64,000 bases of DNA from assembly GCF_018130065.1 (NCBI RefSeq), contig NZ_JAFCME010000014.1:1-64000 (forward strand), given 5' to 3'. The position numbers and the translations under genes are program-made. The notes under the pieces are model-generated. The model saw only the letters and a list, made by a program, of their open reading frames with translations, did not search any database and had not been told where the DNA came from. Numbering within the stretch: the first letter of the stretch is position 1; each line of letters opens with the position of its first letter. Origin of the DNA: Bradyrhizobium sp. AUGA SZCCT0158. Lineage in GTDB: Bacteria > Pseudomonadota > Alphaproteobacteria > Rhizobiales > Xanthobacteraceae. Positions 1 to 8,051 of this stretch are shown here, in pieces.

Positions 1-96
1 CTCGCCGGCGGCGTCCACCGCCTCGACGGCCAGCTCATGGTCGTCCTCGATGTCGATCGCGTCCTCGAAATCGTGCCGGATCTGATGGCGGCATAA
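1..96 (+). CDS. cheW: Chemotaxis adaptor CheW, C-terminal end only (partial)
   Basis: The window opens inside a reading frame that ends with TAA at 94-96. The 31 visible residues include a GQLMVVLDVDRVL stretch, which matches the last beta strands of the CheW fold. CheW couples chemoreceptors to the CheA kinase at the inner membrane. The call rests on this short piece plus the cheY, cheB and cheR genes that follow on the same strand; CheW alone could be confused with the CheW-like tail of CheA or CheV. The 74 bp to cheY hold no other gene. Confidence 0.75.
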   Translation, partial: LAGGVHRLDGQLMVVLDVDRVLEIVPDLMAA

Positions 97-170
97 GAAG
101 CAGAAGCAAGGCGAAGCGTACGTAACGTTTGGAAACGCCCCCCTTTGGGGAATGGAAGTAGAGGCCGAAA

Positions 171-536
171 ATGAGAACATGTCTCGTCGTCGATGACTCA
201 AGCGTCATTCGAAAGGTCGCACGCCGTATCCTGGAAGGTCTTGATTTCCAGATTATCGAAGCCGAGGACGGCGCGAAAGCGCTGGACGCCTGCAAGCGCG
301 CCATGCCCGAGGCCGTCCTGCTCGACTGGAACATGCCCGTGATGGACGGTTATGAATTCCTCGGCAATCTGCGCCGCATGCCCGGCGGTGATGCGCCCAA
401 GGTGGTGTTCTGTACCACCGAAAATGATGTCGCGCACATCGCACGCGCGCTGCACGCCGGTGCCAACGAATACATCATGAAGCCGTTCGACAAGGACATC
501 GTCACCGCGAAGTTCCAGGAAGTCGGCCTGATCTGA
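171..536 (+). CDS. cheY: Chemotaxis response regulator CheY
   Basis: This is a 121-residue single-domain receiver, the usual CheY length, with no output domain. Acidic pocket residues D8 and D9, phospho-acceptor D52 in LLDWNMPVMDG, T82 and K104 in the KPF motif are all present. Phosphorylated CheY is expected to bind the flagellar switch and change motor behaviour. It sits between cheW and cheB, as in other alphaproteobacterial chemotaxis operons. The ATG at 171 gives the receiver its normal N-terminus. Confidence is high because both sequence and context agree. Confidence 0.95.
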   Translation: MRTCLVVDDSSVIRKVARRILEGLDFQIIEAEDGAKALDACKRAMPEAVLLDWNMPVMDGYEFLGNLRRMPGGDAPKVVFCTTENDVAHIARALHAGANEYIMKPFDKDIVTAKFQEVGLI

Positions 537-543
537 TCTGCGC

Positions 544-590
544 AGCATGATCCGGAAAAGTGGAAACCGGTTTTTCGAAAAGATCATGCT
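544..590. repeat. Palindromic interspersed repeat (GCATGATCCGGAAAAG type)
   Basis: The ends AGCATGATC (544-552) and GATCATGCT (582-590) are exact reverse complements around a GGAAAAGTGG...CCGGTTTTTCG centre. I recognise this as a short palindromic element scattered through Bradyrhizobium and Rhodopseudomonas intergenic regions. It lies in the 141-bp gap between cheY and cheB, so a transcript crossing it could fold here. A longer relative with the same outer arms lies at 40241-40334. Confidence 0.8.
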
Positions 591-677
591 CAAATAAGAA
601 GTGCTTCGATCCGGCGGCTCAACGGCCCTCGGCCTTTCCTTGCTAAGTGTGCCGTTCGAGTCGTTCCTGGTGAAGTA

Positions 678-1865
678 ATGAGTACTGCGTTGATAAGTGC
701 CCCGGCTCCGACTTCGACACGGCAGGACAAGCTGCGTGTTATGGTGGTCGACGACAGCGTCGTCATCCGCGGGATGATCTCGCGCTGGATCGGAGCTGAG
801 CCGGATATGGAGGTCGTCGCCTCCCTGCGCACCGGCCTCGACGCCGTCAACCAGCTCGAACGCATCAATCCCGACGTCGCCGTGCTCGATATCGAAATGC
901 CGGAGCTCGACGGCATTTCCGCGCTGCCGAAACTGCTGGCGAAGAAGCGCGATCTCATCATCATCATGGCCTCGACGCTGACCCGCCGCAATGCGGAGAT
1001 CAGCTTCAAGGCGCTCTCGCTTGGCGCCTCCGACTACATTCCAAAGCCCGAAAGCACGCGCGAGGCTTCCGCCGCCGAAACTTTTCGCCACGATCTGATT
1101 CAGAAGATCCGTCACCTCGGCGCCAAGATCCGCCGCAGTGCGCATGCACACGCGCCGGCGAGTCCGCCGCTGGCGCCGGCTCACCACGACAAGCTGCGGG
1201 AAACCGCAGCCCGTGCGCCGTTGGCTTCGCCGGCACCGGCTGCACATCCGGCGCCGACACGCCGTCCGTTCAGCATGCTGGCGCCGCGCGTGCTCCTGAT
1301 CGGCTCGTCGACCGGTGGCCCGCAGGCGCTGATGTCGCTGGTCACCGAAATCGGGCCGGTGATCGACCGTTTCCCGGTTCTGATCACGCAGCATATGCCG
1401 CCGACCTTCACCACGATTCTCGCCGAGCATCTGGCGCGTTCGAGCCGGCGGCCGGCGCATGAGGCGGTCGATGGCGAAATCGTCAAGGCCGGCCAGATCT
1501 ATCTCGCGCCGGGCGGCCGTCACATGAAAGTAGTGCGTCATGGCGCCGAGGCGGCAATCGCGCTCGACGACGGACCGCCAGTGAATTTCTGCAAGCCTGC
1601 GGTCGATCCGCTGTTCACCTCCGCGATCGATGTCTGGCAGGGCGGCATCATGTCTGTGATCCTGACCGGCATGGGCTCCGACGGCATGCGCGGCGGCAAG
1701 GATATCGTCGCGGCCGGCGGCAGCGTGATTGCCCAGGACGAGGCGACGAGTGTGGTGTGGGGCATGCCGGGTGCGGCCGCGAATGCCGGCATTTGCGCCG
1801 CGATATTGCCGCTCAATCAGATCGCGCCGAAACTGGTTCGGTTGTTTTCGGGAGATCGTTCGTGA
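678..1865 (+). CDS. cheB: Chemotaxis protein-glutamate methylesterase CheB
   Basis: This 395-residue protein has an N-terminal receiver domain (about residues 18-140; D25, D26, phospho-acceptor D71), a Pro/Ala-rich linker, and a C-terminal methylesterase domain. The catalytic triad is visible as S211 in GSSTGG, H239 in TQHMPP and D335 in MGSDG. CheB removes methyl groups from (and deamidates) chemoreceptor glutamates and so resets receptor sensitivity when phosphorylated by CheA. Its stop codon overlaps the cheR start as GTGA, which implies translational coupling of the opposing esterase and methyltransferase. The linker is longer than in E. coli CheB. Confidence 0.96.
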   Translation: MSTALISAPAPTSTRQDKLRVMVVDDSVVIRGMISRWIGAEPDMEVVASLRTGLDAVNQLERINPDVAVLDIEMPELDGISALPKLLAKKRDLIIIMASTLTRRNAEISFKALSLGASDYIPKPESTREASAAETFRHDLIQKIRHLGAKIRRSAHAHAPASPPLAPAHHDKLRETAARAPLASPAPAAHPAPTRRPFSMLAPRVLLIGSSTGGPQALMSLVTEIGPVIDRFPVLITQHMPPTFTTILAEHLARSSRRPAHEAVDGEIVKAGQIYLAPGGRHMKVVRHGAEAAIALDDGPPVNFCKPAVDPLFTSAIDVWQGGIMSVILTGMGSDGMRGGKDIVAAGGSVIAQDEATSVVWGMPGAAANAGICAAILPLNQIAPKLVRLFSGDRS

Positions 1866-2743
1866 CGCCTCAGGACTATGAGTATCTGCGTAAGCTTCTG
1901 AAAGAGCGTTCCGGGCTGGACCTGTCCGCCGACAAGCAATATCTGGTCGAGAGCCGTCTGGTGCCGCTGGCACGCAAGGAGAGCCTTGCCGGTATCCCCG
2001 AGCTCGTTCAGAAGATGAAGGTCGGCGCCGAGGCGCTGACGGCCGAGGTGGTCGAAGCGATGACCACCAACGAGACCTTCTTCTTTCGGGACAAGCTTCC
2101 GTTCGATCATCTGAAAGAGGCGGTTCTTCCGGCGCTGGCGCAGGCGCGCGCGGCGCGTCGTTCCCTGCGCATCTGGTGCGCGGCTTCCTCCACCGGGCAG
2201 GAGCCATATTCGATTGCGATGTGCCTGAAGGAGGCCGGCGCCATGCTGGCGGGCTGGCGCACCGAGATTGTCGCGACCGACCTTTCGCTCGCCGTGCTGG
2301 AAAAATCCAAGGCCGGCATCTTCAGCCAGTTCGAGGTGCAGCGCGGCCTGCCGATCCAGATGCTGGTGAAATATTTCACGCAGAATGGCGAGCTGTGGCA
2401 GCTCAACGCCGACATCCGCAGTATGGTGCAGCACCGTCAGTTGAACCTGCTGCAGGATTTTTCTCACCTCGGCACGTTCGACGTGATCTTCTGCCGCAAC
2501 GTCCTGATCTATTTCGACCAGGACACCAAGGCCAAAATCTTCGAACGCGTCTCGCGGATGCTGGAGCCCGATGGCGTGCTGGCGCTGGGGGCTGCCGAAT
2601 CCGTGGTCGGAATCACCAACGCCTTCAAGCCGTATCCGGATCGCCGTGGGCTCTATCGTCCAAATGCCGCACCAACTGTTGTGTGCCCCGGGGTAGCGAC
2701 CCTCGTGCCGCAGGCGCCAAGGTCGGTGGCGTCGGCACGCTGA
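1862..2743 (+). CDS. cheR: Chemoreceptor glutamate methyltransferase CheR
   Basis: I place the start at GTG 1862, which overlaps the cheB stop by 4 bases, giving 293 residues; an earlier ATG in frame lies inside cheB and is unlikely. The protein has the CheR N-terminal helical domain, then the SAM-binding Rossmann domain with MTTNETFFFRD, IWCAASSTGQEPYS and VIFCRNVLIYFD motifs. It methylates receptor glutamates using S-adenosylmethionine, opposing CheB. The last 30 or so residues are not conserved in the family. This appears to be the final gene of the chemotaxis operon, since the next gene lies on the other strand 23 bp away. Confidence 0.95.
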   Translation: MTPQDYEYLRKLLKERSGLDLSADKQYLVESRLVPLARKESLAGIPELVQKMKVGAEALTAEVVEAMTTNETFFFRDKLPFDHLKEAVLPALAQARAARRSLRIWCAASSTGQEPYSIAMCLKEAGAMLAGWRTEIVATDLSLAVLEKSKAGIFSQFEVQRGLPIQMLVKYFTQNGELWQLNADIRSMVQHRQLNLLQDFSHLGTFDVIFCRNVLIYFDQDTKAKIFERVSRMLEPDGVLALGAAESVVGITNAFKPYPDRRGLYRPNAAPTVVCPGVATLVPQAPRSVASAR

Positions 2744-2766
2744 TCTAATCGGTCTATCGACATCAG

Positions 2767-3924
2767 CTAGAGGATCGCGTGCGGCACGAACCGTGACGTG
2801 TTGCCGGTGATCGGATTCTCGTCCTCGCGGATCGATAGTCCGCACGGTGTGTGATCGATCAGCCAGCTTCCGAGCACCGGGTATTGGTCGGAAAAGCTCG
2901 GCAGCGACGCGAAACCCTGCAGGATGAATCCTTCCGCCCCATACGGGCCTTGCTGTTCCATCAGCGTCGAGCCGGCGCTGACGAGCGTAACATTGGCGCC
3001 TTCGCGCGAATAAAGCGGCTTGCGCACGAAGGAGGAGCCGAGCATTGCCGCCTTCGGATCGTCCTCGAAATAGGCCGGCAGCAAATTGGGGTGTTTTGGG
3101 AACATCTCCCAGAGCAGCGGAAGAATGCCCTTGTTGGACAGGATCGCTTTCCACGGCGGCTCGAGCCAGCGCGTCGGCGCGCTCGACAGATTTGCGCCGA
3201 ACGTGTCTTGAAACATCCATTCCCAGGGGTAGAGCTTGAAGGCAAGCTCAATGCCGCGATCCTCGAGATCGACGAACCGGCCATCGCCCCCGAGGCCAAC
3301 GTCCTTGATGTCCATCAGCGTGGTCTTCAATCCGGCCTGACTCGCGGTGTCCTGCAGATAGGCCAGCGTGCCGGCGTCCTCGGCATTGTCGGTCATCCCG
3401 GTCAGATGCAGGTGCTTTGCGCCGCCGTGTTTTCTCCAGGCGTCGATCAGCCGTTCATGGATCGAGTTGAACTGGTCGGCGCGCTTCGGGATGATGTTGC
3501 GCTCCATCGCCTGTTCGAGCCAGGTCCACTGGAAAACCGCCGCTTCGAAGATCGAGGTCGGCGTATCCGCGTTGTACTCCAGCAGTTTCGCCGGGCTCCA
3601 GCCGTCGTAGCTGAGGTCCAGCCGGCCATAGAGACTTGCGTCGCGGCGGTGCCAGCTCTCCGACAGCAGCGGCCAGAAGGCTTCTGGTATTTTCAGCCGG
3701 CGGAGATGTCTTTCGTCGTTGATCGCGCGGCCGACCACCTCGAGGCACATCGCCTCGATCTCGCCGGTGGGCGCCTCGATCCGCCGTTCAATTTCGTTCA
3801 GCGTGAACGCGTAATAGGCCCGTTCGTCCCAATAACGCTCGCCGTCGATAGTGTGAAAAGTGAAGCCGGCGCTTTCGGCGGTGGCACGCCAGTCGTCACG
3901 TTCGGGGCAGGAGATGCGCTGCAT
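2767..3924 (-). CDS. Glutathionylspermidine synthase-like ATP-grasp protein (YgiC/YjfC type)
   Basis: The 385-residue protein matches the C-terminal synthetase (ATP-grasp) part of glutathionylspermidine synthase. Typical stretches are SYDGWSPAKLLEYNADTP, ILPLLWEMFP and FVRKPLYSREGANV. The start at 3924 gives the usual family N-terminus (MQRISCPERDDW); a longer open frame runs upstream through the next gene and is rejected. E. coli homologues YgiC and YjfC lack the amidase half and their substrate is not settled, so I do not claim trypanothione-type chemistry. It is the last gene of a tight three-gene unit with DUF1190 and DUF350 genes (gap of 5 bases). Confidence 0.85.
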   Translation of the reverse strand: MQRISCPERDDWRATAESAGFTFHTIDGERYWDERAYYAFTLNEIERRIEAPTGEIEAMCLEVVGRAINDERHLRRLKIPEAFWPLLSESWHRRDASLYGRLDLSYDGWSPAKLLEYNADTPTSIFEAAVFQWTWLEQAMERNIIPKRADQFNSIHERLIDAWRKHGGAKHLHLTGMTDNAEDAGTLAYLQDTASQAGLKTTLMDIKDVGLGGDGRFVDLEDRGIELAFKLYPWEWMFQDTFGANLSSAPTRWLEPPWKAILSNKGILPLLWEMFPKHPNLLPAYFEDDPKAAMLGSSFVRKPLYSREGANVTLVSAGSTLMEQQGPYGAEGFILQGFASLPSFSDQYPVLGSWLIDHTPCGLSIREDENPITGNTSRFVPHAIL

Positions 3925-3929
3925 GGAAT

Positions 3930-4367
3930 TCAGCCACCCGAGAAGCCGACGGCGTGCCCGAACGAACCGAAGCCGCCGCGCTGCGCGCTGTGCGAGCCGG
4001 AGTCGGAGATGCCCGAGGATGAAGAGGATGAATGGCTCGTGGACGAATCGCTGCCGTAATAGCTGCTGCGTGAGGATGAGGACCATCCACCACCGGAGCC
4101 GCCGGAGCTGCTGGATGAAGATCCGCGCTGCTGGCATTCGGCGGCGCTGTTTTGCAGCAGCGACGGCTGCGGTGTGTTCGGCGAAGGCTCGCATTTGTTG
4201 CGCGGCATCAGCGTGTAGGCGACGCTGCCGACCGCAAGCGTGCCCATCAGAAACAGCGCGACGTGGCCGGAACGCTTGGCCGGCGGGCCCGACGACTGCG
4301 GCACAGGCGGCACCGATGGTTTGCGCGTCCCGAATTCGCTTGTGCGTTTGGGGGGCTTGTTCGCCAT
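3930..4367 (-). CDS. DUF1190-like (YgiB/YjfM type) membrane-anchored Ser-rich protein
   Basis: The protein has 145 residues: a basic N-terminus, one hydrophobic segment (about 30-48, HVALFLMGTLAVGSVAYTLM), a CEP..C pair, and a very Ser/Gly-rich tail ending in HSAQRGGFGSFGHAVGFSGG. The lone membrane segment, the two cysteines and the terminal GGFG motif fit YgiB/YjfM, whose genes sit beside ygiC/yjfC in enterobacteria. Its function is unknown. It begins 2 bases after the DUF350 gene ends and stops 5 bases before the synthetase gene, so the three are probably one transcript. The family assignment leans on gene order because the sequence is low-complexity. Confidence 0.65.
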   Translation of the reverse strand: MANKPPKRTSEFGTRKPSVPPVPQSSGPPAKRSGHVALFLMGTLAVGSVAYTLMPRNKCEPSPNTPQPSLLQNSAAECQQRGSSSSSSGGSGGGWSSSSRSSYYGSDSSTSHSSSSSSGISDSGSHSAQRGGFGSFGHAVGFSGG

Positions 4368-4369
4368 GG

Positions 4370-4774
4370 TCAGTAGATCATGCTGGCAGCGTTGAGTGCG
4401 CCCGCGGCCAGCGAGGCTAGGCCAAGCCAGATGGCGGCGGCAAGTTCGCCGCCTGCGATGCGCTGCGACAGGTTCGGCACCGGTATCTTGACGAGATAAA
4501 AGACGATGATCTGCACGATCAGCGCGACGACAGCCCAGATCAGGCAATCCCAGACATTGGCGGAATGGGCGATGGCGCTGACCAAAGGCAGCGCGAAGCC
4601 GAGCAGGCTGAGCCCCAACGCGATCGCCGCTGCCGGATTGTTGTCGCGGATCAGCAGGAACTCGTCATGCGGCGTGACACGGGTATAGGCGAAGAGGTAG
4701 GCGGCCACGGCGACCAGCGCCGTACAGAAATAGACCAGAAACGCCGGCAGCCCGGCGAGGGATTGCAAGATCAT
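4370..4774 (-). CDS. DUF350 inner-membrane protein (YjfL type)
   Basis: The protein has 134 residues and four predicted membrane helices (about 8-30, 46-68, 78-98, 112-132), with TPHDEF..RDNNPAAAIALG between helices 1 and 2, a characteristic DUF350 feature. DUF350 proteins are integral membrane proteins of unknown function, often next to YjfM/YjfC or PspA-like genes. I start at 4774 (MILQSLAGLPAFLVYF), since upstream in-frame codons run through an intergenic stretch and into a repeat-like tail. It is the first gene of the minus-strand trio. Confidence 0.8.
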   Translation of the reverse strand: MILQSLAGLPAFLVYFCTALVAVAAYLFAYTRVTPHDEFLLIRDNNPAAAIALGLSLLGFALPLVSAIAHSANVWDCLIWAVVALIVQIIVFYLVKIPVPNLSQRIAGGELAAAIWLGLASLAAGALNAASMIY

Positions 4775-4888
4775 TGATGACGCCCCGACTCGACCCATTC
4801 CCACGTTCGCACGACCCATTGGTCGGTGCATCGGAGGTGTCGGTTCAATCCCAAAGAATCTGCCAAACAACATTCCGCCCAAACAAAA

Positions 4889-4910
4889 ACCCCGCCATTC
4901 GCGGCGGGGT
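4889..4910 (-). terminator. Rho-independent terminator of ctrA
   Basis: An 8-bp stem (ACCCCGCC / GGCGGGGT) with a 6-base loop is followed, in minus-strand sense, by TTTTTGTTT. It lies 44 bp past the ctrA stop. Confidence 0.8.
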
Positions 4911-4953
4911 CCAGTCGGGAGGAGTGAGCCTTGCGGCTCGCCGTAAACCCTGG

Positions 4954-5655
4954 TCAGGCGGGAATGCGTTCTTCCTGCTCGTGCGGCTCGCGCAGCACGT
5001 AGCCGCGGCCCCACACGGTCTCGATGAAGTTGCGGCCTTCGGAAGCGTTCGCCAGCTTCTTGCGCAGCTTGCAGATGAAGACGTCGATGATCTTCAGCTC
5101 GGGCTCGTCCATGCCGCCGTAGAGGTGGTTGAGGAACATTTCCTTGGTGAGCGTGGTACCCTTGCGGAGCGAGAGCAGCTCCAGCATCTGGTATTCCTTG
5201 CCCGTCAGATGGACGCGCTGGCCACCGACTTCGACGGTCTTGGTGTCGAGGTTGACGACGAGATCGCCGGTCTGGATCACCGATTGCGCATGACCCTTGG
5301 AACGGCGCACGATCGCGTGGATGCGGGCGACCAGTTCGTCCTTGTGGAAGGGTTTGGTCATGTAGTCGTCGGCGCCAACGCCGAGACCCTTGACCTTGTC
5401 CTCGATGCCGGCGAGGCCGGAGAGGATCAGAATGGGGGTCTTGATCTTCGACACCCGAAGCTGCTTGAGCACGTCGTAACCGGACATGTCGGGCAAATTG
5501 AGGTCGAGAAGGATAATGTCGTAATCGTAAAGCTTACCGAGATCGACGCCTTCTTCTCCGAGATCCGTCGTATAGACGTTGAAACTCTCGGATTTAAGCA
5601 TCAGCTCGATCGACTGCGCGACGGCGCTGTCATCTTCTATCAGCAAAACGCGCAT
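4954..5655 (-). CDS. ctrA: Cell-cycle master response regulator CtrA
   Basis: The protein is 233 residues long, the standard CtrA size: a receiver domain (phospho-acceptor D51 in LLDLNLPDMSG, K in MTKPF), then an OmpR/PhoB-type winged helix with LTGKEYQMLELLSLRKGTTLTKEMFLNHLYGG and the DVFICKLRKKL recognition region. CtrA controls cell-cycle, flagellar and motility promoters in alphaproteobacteria through TTAA-N7-TTAA sites. It is divergent from fliI, and the 365-bp shared upstream region carries five GANTC methylation sites and a CtrA-like box. The conservation is strong enough to make this assignment firm. Confidence 0.97.
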   Translation of the reverse strand: MRVLLIEDDSAVAQSIELMLKSESFNVYTTDLGEEGVDLGKLYDYDIILLDLNLPDMSGYDVLKQLRVSKIKTPILILSGLAGIEDKVKGLGVGADDYMTKPFHKDELVARIHAIVRRSKGHAQSVIQTGDLVVNLDTKTVEVGGQRVHLTGKEYQMLELLSLRKGTTLTKEMFLNHLYGGMDEPELKIIDVFICKLRKKLANASEGRNFIETVWGRGYVLREPHEQEERIPA

Positions 5656-5730
5656 GCCAGTCCCCTATAGTCGCCGCTCCGGGCGTCAGGTCGGCCGCAC
5701 TTGCGGCACTCAAAACGCCTTTGAACAACT

Positions 5731-5899
5731 GATTCGGATCCTGACGACATATGGTTAACAAATACTGATTCGTGTTCGCAAGCTCTAACCGTGCAATTTT
5801 TATCGAATCGCCGTAAGATGTTGCGTCGAAGCAGCTTTTCCTTACCGTTCTCGTTCAAGTTCCACATTAAGAGACGGGCCTAACCGACTCCCGCGACTC
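5731..5899. promoter_or_regulatory. Cluster of five GANTC (CcrM) sites upstream of ctrA
   Basis: GATTC at 5731 and 5767, GAATC at 5805, and GACTC at 5886 and 5895 lie within 170 bp. GANTC is the target of the cell-cycle methyltransferase CcrM, and in Caulobacter methylation of a GANTC in the ctrA P1 promoter restrains its firing. I see the sites directly; that they time ctrA transcription here is inference. This feature and the CtrA-like box account for the 365-bp ctrA-fliI gap. Confidence 0.6.
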
Positions 5900-5966
5900 A
5901 TCCTTCTTCTGATGGGCGAGCGCTCTCAGTCACCAAAGACAGTGACGCAATGATTAACGATGCGGG

Positions 5967-5981
5967 TAAACACGAGGTTAA
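5967..5981. promoter_or_regulatory. Possible CtrA box upstream of fliI
   Basis: TAAA-N7-TTAA departs from the CtrA consensus TTAA-N7-TTAA by one base and lies 40 bp before the fliI start. A further TTAA half-site lies at 5954. Confidence 0.45.
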
Positions 5982-6020
5982 GCGCCCCTTTCAAACACGC
6001 GGAAACTTAAGGTTTTCGCA

Positions 6021-7343
6021 ATGAAGGCACTCGCGGAACAGATCGGCGACGTCGACGGCGTCAATATATATGGCCGTGTGATCGGCGTGCGCGGGCTGAT
6101 GGTCGAGATCGCGGGACCGATCCATGCGATGTCGGTCGGCGCCCGGATCGTGATCGAGACCGGCGGCAGCTTCATTCCGGCCGAGGTGATCGGCTTCTCC
6201 GGGAACAATGCGGTGGTGATGCCGTTCGCCGGCCTCGAGGGCGTCAGGCGCGGCTGCCGCGCCGTGATCGCCAATGCCGCGGGGCAGGTGCGGCCCTCGC
6301 CATCCTGGCTCGGCCGCGTGCTCAACGCGATGGGGGAACCGATCGACGGCAAGGGGCCGCTGACGCAGGGGCCATCGCCGATGCCGTATCGGAACTCGCC
6401 GCCGCCAGCGCATTCGCGCCAGCGGGTCGGCGCCCCGCTCGATCTTGGCGTGCGCGCCTTGAATACGTTCCTGACCTGCTGCCGCGGCCAACGGCTCGGC
6501 ATCTTCGCCGGATCCGGCGTCGGCAAATCGGTGCTGCTGTCGATGCTGGCGCGTAACGTCGATGCCGATATCACGGTCATCGGGCTGATCGGCGAACGCG
6601 GCCGCGAGGTGCAGGAATTCCTGCAGGACGACCTTGGCGACGAGGGCCTGGCGCGTTCGGTCGTGGTGGTGGCGACCTCAGACGAGCCAGCCTTGATGCG
6701 CCGGCAGGCGGCCTATCTGACGCTCGCGATATCAGAATATTTTCGCGATGAAGGCAAGGACGTGCTGTGCCTGATGGATTCGGTGACGCGCTTTGCGATG
6801 GCGCAGCGCGAGATCGGGCTGTCGGCGGGTGAGCCGCCGACCGCCAAAGGCTATACGCCGACGGTGTTCACTGAACTACCGAAGCTCCTGGAGCGGGCAG
6901 GGCCGGGCACCAGCACCGGTACCATCACCGGCATTTTCACCGTGCTGGTCGACGGCGACGATCATAACGAGCCGATTGCGGACGCGGTGCGCGGCATCCT
7001 CGACGGTCACGTCGTGATGCAGCGATCGATCGCCGAGCGCGGGCGTTTTCCCGCGATCAACGTCCTCAAATCGGTCTCCCGCACCATGCCGAAATCGGCC
7101 GATCCGGCCTATCTGCCCGTGATCATGCGGGGGCGCCAGGTGATGGCGACCTACGCCGATATGGAGGAACTGATCCGGCTCGGCGCGTACCGGGCGGGGT
7201 CGAGCCCGGAGGTCGACGAGGCGATCCGGCTGCACGAGCCACTGGAAGGGTTTTTGCGGCAGGGCAAGGGCGAAAAAGCAAGCCTCGCCGACGGCTACCA
7301 GCAATTGGCGCAGATCCTGACTAGTTTGGAAACGGAACGCTAA
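6021..7343 (+). CDS. fliI: Flagellar export ATPase FliI
   Basis: The protein has 440 residues and the F1-beta-like fold. It shows Walker A GSGVGKS (164-170), GLIGERGREVQEF, a Walker B region LCLMDSVTRFAMAQREIGL, and a C-terminal VDEAIRLHEPLEGFLRQGKGE helix. FliI hydrolyses ATP at the base of the flagellar type III export apparatus and releases cargo from chaperones. The ATG at 6021 gives a normal N-terminus for Rhizobiales FliI. fliJ follows 109 bp downstream. The gene is divergent from ctrA, a layout I know from Bradyrhizobium and Rhodopseudomonas, and is probably CtrA-controlled. Confidence 0.97.
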   Translation: MKALAEQIGDVDGVNIYGRVIGVRGLMVEIAGPIHAMSVGARIVIETGGSFIPAEVIGFSGNNAVVMPFAGLEGVRRGCRAVIANAAGQVRPSPSWLGRVLNAMGEPIDGKGPLTQGPSPMPYRNSPPPAHSRQRVGAPLDLGVRALNTFLTCCRGQRLGIFAGSGVGKSVLLSMLARNVDADITVIGLIGERGREVQEFLQDDLGDEGLARSVVVVATSDEPALMRRQAAYLTLAISEYFRDEGKDVLCLMDSVTRFAMAQREIGLSAGEPPTAKGYTPTVFTELPKLLERAGPGTSTGTITGIFTVLVDGDDHNEPIADAVRGILDGHVVMQRSIAERGRFPAINVLKSVSRTMPKSADPAYLPVIMRGRQVMATYADMEELIRLGAYRAGSSPEVDEAIRLHEPLEGFLRQGKGEKASLADGYQQLAQILTSLETER

Positions 7344-7452
7344 CTTTGTCAGGCCATCATCCCCGGCACATGAATAGTCTGGCTGGCGGGGCCCCCGGGG
7401 GAAGCCGGCTTTGTCCCGCGTTAAGATTGGGACTTCTGGGGAGTATGAGTCG

Positions 7453-7872
7453 ATGAAGTCACGTGAAACGCTGATCCGCCTGAAGAAGTTTCAGGTCGAT
7501 GAGAAGCGCCGAAGGGTTACCCAGATCGAAGGCATGATCGCTGATTTCCAGCGCATGTCTGTCGACCTCGAGCGCGAAATCCAGACCGAGCAGGACCGGG
7601 CCGGCATCAACGATCCGACCCATTTCGCCTATCCGACCTATGCCAAGGCGGCGATCCAGCGGCGCGAGAACCTGACCCGTTCGGCCGACGAACTGCGCAT
7701 CCAGCTCGAGGATGCCAAGAGCCTGCTCGGCGAAGCCTTCGAGGAGCTCAAGAAGGTCGAACTGCTGGACGAGCGTGACCAGGCGCGCGAACGCGCCGAG
7801 GAGAACGCCCGCGAGCAGGCCGACATGGACTCCATCGGTCTGATGCGCGCCCGGCTCGGCGCCATCGCCTGA
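7453..7872 (+). CDS. fliJ: Flagellar export stalk protein FliJ
   Basis: The 139-residue protein is charged and almost entirely helical, with heptad patterns over residues 10-60 and 75-130. The start MKSRETLIRLKKFQVDEKRRRV is typical of rhizobial FliJ. FliJ forms the coiled-coil stalk inside the FliI hexamer and links it to FlhA. I chose ATG 7453 because GGGGAG lies just upstream and the earlier in-frame TTG (7411) adds an unconserved leader. A strong terminator follows at 7903. Confidence 0.9.
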   Translation: MKSRETLIRLKKFQVDEKRRRVTQIEGMIADFQRMSVDLEREIQTEQDRAGINDPTHFAYPTYAKAAIQRRENLTRSADELRIQLEDAKSLLGEAFEELKKVELLDERDQARERAEENAREQADMDSIGLMRARLGAIA

Positions 7873-7902
7873 CGCCTGACCTTCTCTCATCCGATCGATC
7901 GA

Positions 7903-7930
7903 AAACCCGGGCCGCAAGGTCCGGGTTTTT
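7903..7930 (+). terminator. Rho-independent terminator after fliJ
   Basis: The 8-bp stem AAACCCGG / CCGGGTTT (7903-7910, 7921-7928) has a 10-base loop and is followed by TTTCTTTG. It closes the fliI-fliJ unit. Confidence 0.85.
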
Positions 7931-8051
7931 CTTTGATAATGTCCACAGACAAGGCGTCTTGGTGGCTGGTTTGCTGCAGGGTATGCTAGGAAGATTCTCG
8001 ATGCTCCCGGCGTAAAGCGCGATGGGGGATCGCGATTTTGGGGGACGCTGA

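Noticed and set aside
198..2207. Long minus-strand open frame opposite the chemotaxis genes
   Set aside because: It is the antisense shadow of cheY, cheB and cheR in high-GC DNA; composition is Arg/His-rich and no family is visible.
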